From the NCBI GenBank assembly GCA_031551765.1, contig JAVBNC010000154.1, positions 1 through 29,148 on the forward strand: a DNA stretch of 29,148 nt. The letters run 5' to 3'. The DNA comes from JAVBNC01 sp031551765 (GTDB lineage Bacteria > Desulfobacterota > Desulfovibrionia > Desulfovibrionales > Desulfovibrionaceae). Position numbers and translations under genes: made by a program. Position 1 is the stretch's first letter. Every line of letters begins with the position of its first letter. Positions 26,100 through 29,148 of the stretch are shown one piece after another. Below the pieces are notes generated by a model. That model was given only the letters and a program-made list of their open reading frames with translations, searched no databases and was not told the origin of the DNA.

Positions 26100-27791
26100 A
26101 TGAAATTCATCTTTTCCCAAATGGCCTATTTCATGGCCCAGCAAAGCAACAAGCGCAACATCCGCTTCATGCTGCGCTTTTCTTTTCTGGTGCTGCTGCT
26201 GGTCATTCTCTACAGCGTGCTCTTCCACTTCATCATGGTTTACGAAGGCCGTGATTATTCTTCCATTACCGGCCTCTATTGGACCCTCACGGTCATGTCC
26301 ACGCTGGGTTTCGGCGACATCACCTTCAACAGCGACCTGGGCAAGGTGTTCAGCATTGTGGTGCTCATGTCCGGGGTGCTGCTGTTCATGCTGGTCATGC
26401 CCTTCACCTTCATCCGCTTTTTTTACGCCCCCTGGCTGGACGCCCAGGCCAGCGCCGTGGTGCCGGAAGAGTTGCCGGAACACACGTCCGGCCACGTGAT
26501 TGTGGCGGGCACGGACAGCATAGCGCTGAGCATCGCGGCGCGGCTGCGCCAGAGCGGCATAGCCAACTGGCTGCTGGTGGCGGACAGCCCCAAGGCCCTG
26601 GAGCTGTTTGACAGGGGCTACGCCGTGGTTTCCGGGGAACTGGATTCGCCACGCACCTACGAGAAGCTGCGCGCGGACAAGGCGGCCCTGGTGGTGGCCC
26701 TGGACGACGACCTGAAAAACACGAACATCGCGGCCACGGTGCGGGAAGTCGCGCCCACGGCGCCCATGGCGGCCGGGGTGGACCATGTGGATTCCATGGA
26801 CATTCTGCGCCTGGCCGGGTGCACGGAAGTGTTCCACTTTACCCGCATGCTGGGGGAAGCCCTGGCCCGCCGGGTATTCGGCCCTTCCCGCCAGGTCAAC
26901 GTCATCGGCCGTTTTGAAGACCTGTGCGTGGCGGAAGCCCCGGCCTTGCACACCCCCTACGTGGGCAAGACCCTTTTGGAAACGGACCTGCGCCGCCGCT
27001 ACGGCCTGAACGTGGCCGGCATCTGGCAGGGCAAGGAATACCGTCCCGCCATGGCGGATACGCGCATAGACGCCGCCAGCGTCATGCTGCTGGCCGGAAC
27101 GGCGGAAAGGCTGGAACAGTACGACGCGGACATGCGTTTTGAAAGCGACAGCGAAGAGCGCCCCGTGCTGATTCTGGGCGGGGGCCGGGTGGGCATGGCC
27201 GTGGCCGAATCCCTGGAAGCGCGCGGCATTCCCTTCACCCTGGTGGAGAAAAACCCCAAGGGAGTGCCGGACGACCCCCGTTTCGTGCTGGGCAGCGCCG
27301 CGGACATCGACATCCTGCGCAAGGCGGGCATAGACCACACCCACACCGCCATCGTCACCACCCACAACGACGACCTGAACATCTATCTGACCATTTACTG
27401 CCGCAAGCTGCGGCCGGACCTGCAGATCATCAGCCGGGCCACCCTGGACCGCAACGTGGCTTCGCTTTACAGCGCCGGGGCCAACCTGGTCATGTCCCAC
27501 GCCAGCATGGCCGCCAACACCATCACCAACGTGCTGACCCCGGACCGGGTGTTCATGCTCACGGAAGGGCTGAACGTCTTCAAGGTTCTGGTGCCTAAAG
27601 CCCTGGTGGGCATAAATCTGCGCGACAGCAACATACGCCGCGACACGCAGTGCAACGTGGTGGCCATTCGCGGCAAGGAAAAGCGTTTCATGGCCCCGGA
27701 CCCCGCCGCCCCCCTGGAACCGGGCGACGAACTGGTGCTCATCGGCAGCGTGGACGCGGAAAAGAGTTTTATCGAGCGCTATACGGTTTAG
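26100..27791 (+). CDS. K+ channel with two cytosolic RCK (TrkA-N/TrkA-C) modules
   Basis: This is a 563-residue two-TM channel subunit. TM1 is about residues 23-46, the pore filter TLGFGD is at 68-73, and TM2 is about 82-107. The filter is a close variant of TVGYGD, so K+ selectivity is expected. Two RCK modules follow. The first begins HVIVAGTDSIALS near 132 and lacks the normal GxGxxG. The second, VLILGGGRVGMAVAE, keeps it. The C-terminal TrkA-C ends PGDELVLIGSVDAEK. A longer open frame exists upstream, but it would run back over the tct terminator and tctC. AGGAG lies 4 bases before the ATG at 26100. It stands alone between two terminators. Whether the second RCK binds NAD, ATP or Ca2+ is not visible. 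Confidence 0.9.
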   Translation: MKFIFSQMAYFMAQQSNKRNIRFMLRFSFLVLLLVILYSVLFHFIMVYEGRDYSSITGLYWTLTVMSTLGFGDITFNSDLGKVFSIVVLMSGVLLFMLVMPFTFIRFFYAPWLDAQASAVVPEELPEHTSGHVIVAGTDSIALSIAARLRQSGIANWLLVADSPKALELFDRGYAVVSGELDSPRTYEKLRADKAALVVALDDDLKNTNIAATVREVAPTAPMAAGVDHVDSMDILRLAGCTEVFHFTRMLGEALARRVFGPSRQVNVIGRFEDLCVAEAPALHTPYVGKTLLETDLRRRYGLNVAGIWQGKEYRPAMADTRIDAASVMLLAGTAERLEQYDADMRFESDSEERPVLILGGGRVGMAVAESLEARGIPFTLVEKNPKGVPDDPRFVLGSAADIDILRKAGIDHTHTAIVTTHNDDLNIYLTIYCRKLRPDLQIISRATLDRNVASLYSAGANLVMSHASMAANTITNVLTPDRVFMLTEGLNVFKVLVPKALVGINLRDSNIRRDTQCNVVAIRGKEKRFMAPDPAAPLEPGDELVLIGSVDAEKSFIERYTV

Positions 27792-27808
27792 GCAACTAAA
27801 AACGAAAA

Positions 27809-27841
27809 AGGGACTTACGATCTCTCGTAAGTCCCTGTTTT
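27809..27841. terminator. Bidirectional terminator between the K+ channel gene and tRNA-Asn
   Basis: AGGGACTTACGA (27809-27820) pairs perfectly with TCGTAAGTCCCT (27825-27836) around TCTC, followed by GTTTTCT on the plus side and A-rich sequence on the other. It ends both the channel gene and the converging tRNA transcript. Confidence 0.88.
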
Positions 27842-27844
27842 CTC

Positions 27845-27920
27845 TGGCTCCCCGGGACGGGGTTGAACCGCCGACCTAGTGATTAACAGTCACCCGCTCT
27901 GCCGATTGAGCTACCGGGGA
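27845..27920 (-). tRNA. tRNA-Asn (anticodon GUU)
   Basis: This is a complete 76-nt tRNA on the minus strand. The acceptor arm TCCCCGG (5') pairs with CCGGGGA, followed by G and an encoded CCA. The anticodon arm GTGAC-TGTTAAT-CAC has GTT at the expected place. The T-loop GGTTCAACC is canonical. The promoter is at 27948-27976 and the terminator at 27809-27841. Confidence 0.97.
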
Positions 27921-27947
27921 AGGAGGCGCTTTTGACACGCGGGGGAA

Positions 27948-27976
27948 TACATACTCTGTGAGCGGCATGGCGTCAA
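27948..27976 (-). promoter_or_regulatory. Promoter of tRNA-Asn
   Basis: On the minus strand TTGACG (27976-27971) and TATGTA (27953-27948) are separated by exactly 17 bases, about 28 bp before the tRNA 5' end. This is a good sigma-70-type promoter for a single-tRNA transcript. Confidence 0.7.
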
Positions 27977-28069
27977 GGCGGAAATGCGCGGTTCCCTGAT
28001 TTTTTTCCGCAGGGATCGGAGCTCCCCGGAAAAGAAGGCGCCATAGCGGACCGGGTATGCCTGAAGATT

Positions 28070-28106
28070 GGGGCGCCAAAGGCGGGATATTCGCCTTCGG
28101 CGCCCC
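28070..28106 (-). terminator. Hairpin behind the catalase gene
   Basis: GGGGCGCC (28070-28077) pairs with GGCGCCCC (28099-28106), and the inner AAGGCG/CGCCTT extends the stem to 14 paired bases. It lies 11 bp behind the catalase stop. The T run after it on the minus strand (CAATCTT) is weak. Confidence 0.6.
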
Positions 28107-28116
28107 GTTTCAGCGC

Positions 28117-29148
28117 TTATTTGGTCGTGGCCTTCATCCTCTCCTGGTGGGACATGGCGGCCAGTTTTTCCACCTTGTCCAGCTTGAGCTTCAGCGCCTT
28201 AGCCAGACGGGTGCCGTAGTCCTTGTCCGCAAGATAACAATGGGCGGCATGGCGGTATTTGATGTTTTCCGTGGCCGGGCCGATGTTCCGGGCCGTGTTC
28301 TCGATCAGCAGGACCTTCTTGTCCTCAGTGATCAGGCGGTACAGGTCGCCGGGCTGGTAGAAGCAGTCGTCCGTCTGGTCTTCCTTGGGTTCGTAGGAAT
28401 CCATGGCGCCCTGAATTTCCAGCGGCGGCTCCTTCTGGTCCGGCTGCTCGTCCCATTCATACAGGCTGTTCGGCTGGTAGCCGAGCGTTGACCCATAGTT
28501 GCCGTCAACCCGCATCTGCCCGTCCCGGTGGTAGGCATGCACGGGACACTTAGGCGCGTTTACGGGGATGGACATATGGTTGACCCCCAGCCGGTAGCGC
28601 TGGGCGTCGCCATAGGAGAACAGGCGGCCTTGCAGCATCTTGTCCGGAGAAAGGCCGATGCCCGGAACGATGTTGGCCGGGTTGAAAGCGGCCTGCTCCA
28701 CATCCGCGAAATAGTTTTCCGGGTTGCGGTTCAGTTCCAGCACGCCCACCGGGATCAGGGGATACTGCTTGTGACTCCATACCTTGGTGAGATCAAAGGG
28801 ATTTTCTTTATGCGTCTTCGCCTGTTCTTCAGTCATGACCTGAATGGAGAAATTCCACTTCGGGAAATCGCCCCGCTCAATGGCTTCAAACAAATCACGC
28901 TGGTGGCTTTCACGGTCGCAGCCGACGATTTTATCGGCTTCCTGGTCCGTAAGGTTTTTGATGCCCTGTTGGGTGTGCAGGTGGAACTTGACCCACACCC
29001 GCTTGTTGTCCGCGTTGACCAGGCTGAAGGTGTGGCTGCCGAAACCGTGCATGTGGCGGTAGGAAATAGGAAGGCCGCGGTCGGACATGGTGATGGTCAC
29101 CTGGTGCAGCGCTTCCGGCAGCATGCTCCAGAAGTCCCAGTTGTTCTG
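28117..29148 (-). CDS. katA: Catalase, C-terminal part (runs off the right edge)
   Basis: This is a heme catalase that converts hydrogen peroxide to water and oxygen. The visible 343 residues start in the conserved block NNWDFWS and continue with ALHQVTITMSDRG, YRHMHGFGSHTFSLVN and WVKFHLHTQQG. The proximal heme-ligand segment RLFSYGDAQRYR holds the axial tyrosine. The N-terminal part with the distal histidine and asparagine lies beyond the window. The size suggests a small-subunit (about 480-500 residue) catalase. The ATG at 29124 is internal, because the frame and homology continue to 29148. In anaerobic sulfate reducers such a gene usually serves oxygen-stress defence. The symbol is by family, not by species assignment. 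Confidence 0.93.
   Translation of the reverse strand, partial: QNNWDFWSMLPEALHQVTITMSDRGLPISYRHMHGFGSHTFSLVNADNKRVWVKFHLHTQQGIKNLTDQEADKIVGCDRESHQRDLFEAIERGDFPKWNFSIQVMTEEQAKTHKENPFDLTKVWSHKQYPLIPVGVLELNRNPENYFADVEQAAFNPANIVPGIGLSPDKMLQGRLFSYGDAQRYRLGVNHMSIPVNAPKCPVHAYHRDGQMRVDGNYGSTLGYQPNSLYEWDEQPDQKEPPLEIQGAMDSYEPKEDQTDDCFYQPGDLYRLITEDKKVLLIENTARNIGPATENIKYRHAAHCYLADKDYGTRLAKALKLKLDKVEKLAAMSHQERMKATTK

Overview
The window reads as a chromosomal segment of a GC-rich anaerobic bacterium, most likely a Desulfovibrio/Bilophila-type member of the Desulfobacterota. This is an inference from gene content and style: two Cache-type chemoreceptors, a TctABC tricarboxylate transporter, KtrAB-type potassium uptake, PilZ, catalase and a candidate selenoprotein. 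No rRNA or other taxonomic marker is present. Nineteen protein genes and one tRNA can be supported. Most other long open frames are GC-driven shadows.

Left part (1-9750), almost all on the minus strand: a class V aminotransferase downstream of a pyridoxal/pyridoxamine kinase (PLP user plus PLP maker in one operon), an exported beta-propeller-like protein of unknown role, two tandem methyl-accepting chemotaxis proteins of identical length (682 aa each), and leucyl aminopeptidase. Middle (9900-15000): a KtrB-like K+ translocating subunit and its KtrA-like RCK partner on the plus strand, separated by an array of degenerate 11-bp repeats; then on the minus strand a lower-GC methyltransferase and an exported protein whose reading frame is interrupted by one in-frame TGA in a U-x-x-C context. 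That last gene is the best candidate for something undescribed here: a probable selenoprotein of a family I do not recognise.

Right part (15100-29148): secA; argJ (arginine biosynthesis); a PilZ protein; a soluble histidine-kinase-like protein; cyclopropane fatty acid synthase; tctABC for tricarboxylate uptake; a K+ channel with two RCK modules; tRNA-Asn(GUU); and the C-terminal part of a catalase running off the right edge. Potassium handling is represented twice (KtrAB and the RCK channel).

The non-coding DNA is unusually informative. Three copies of a TA-flanked, highly structured MITE-like element (197, 197 and 125 bp) lie between genes, with compensatory base changes in a 16-bp stem. 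The long form carries an extra 72-bp module, most of which also occurs alone behind secA. One copy supplies the stop codon of the methyltransferase gene. A second repeat family sits directly behind the stop codons of two genes and, in part, behind secA. Several strong terminators and a 48-bp near-perfect palindrome punctuate the transcription units.
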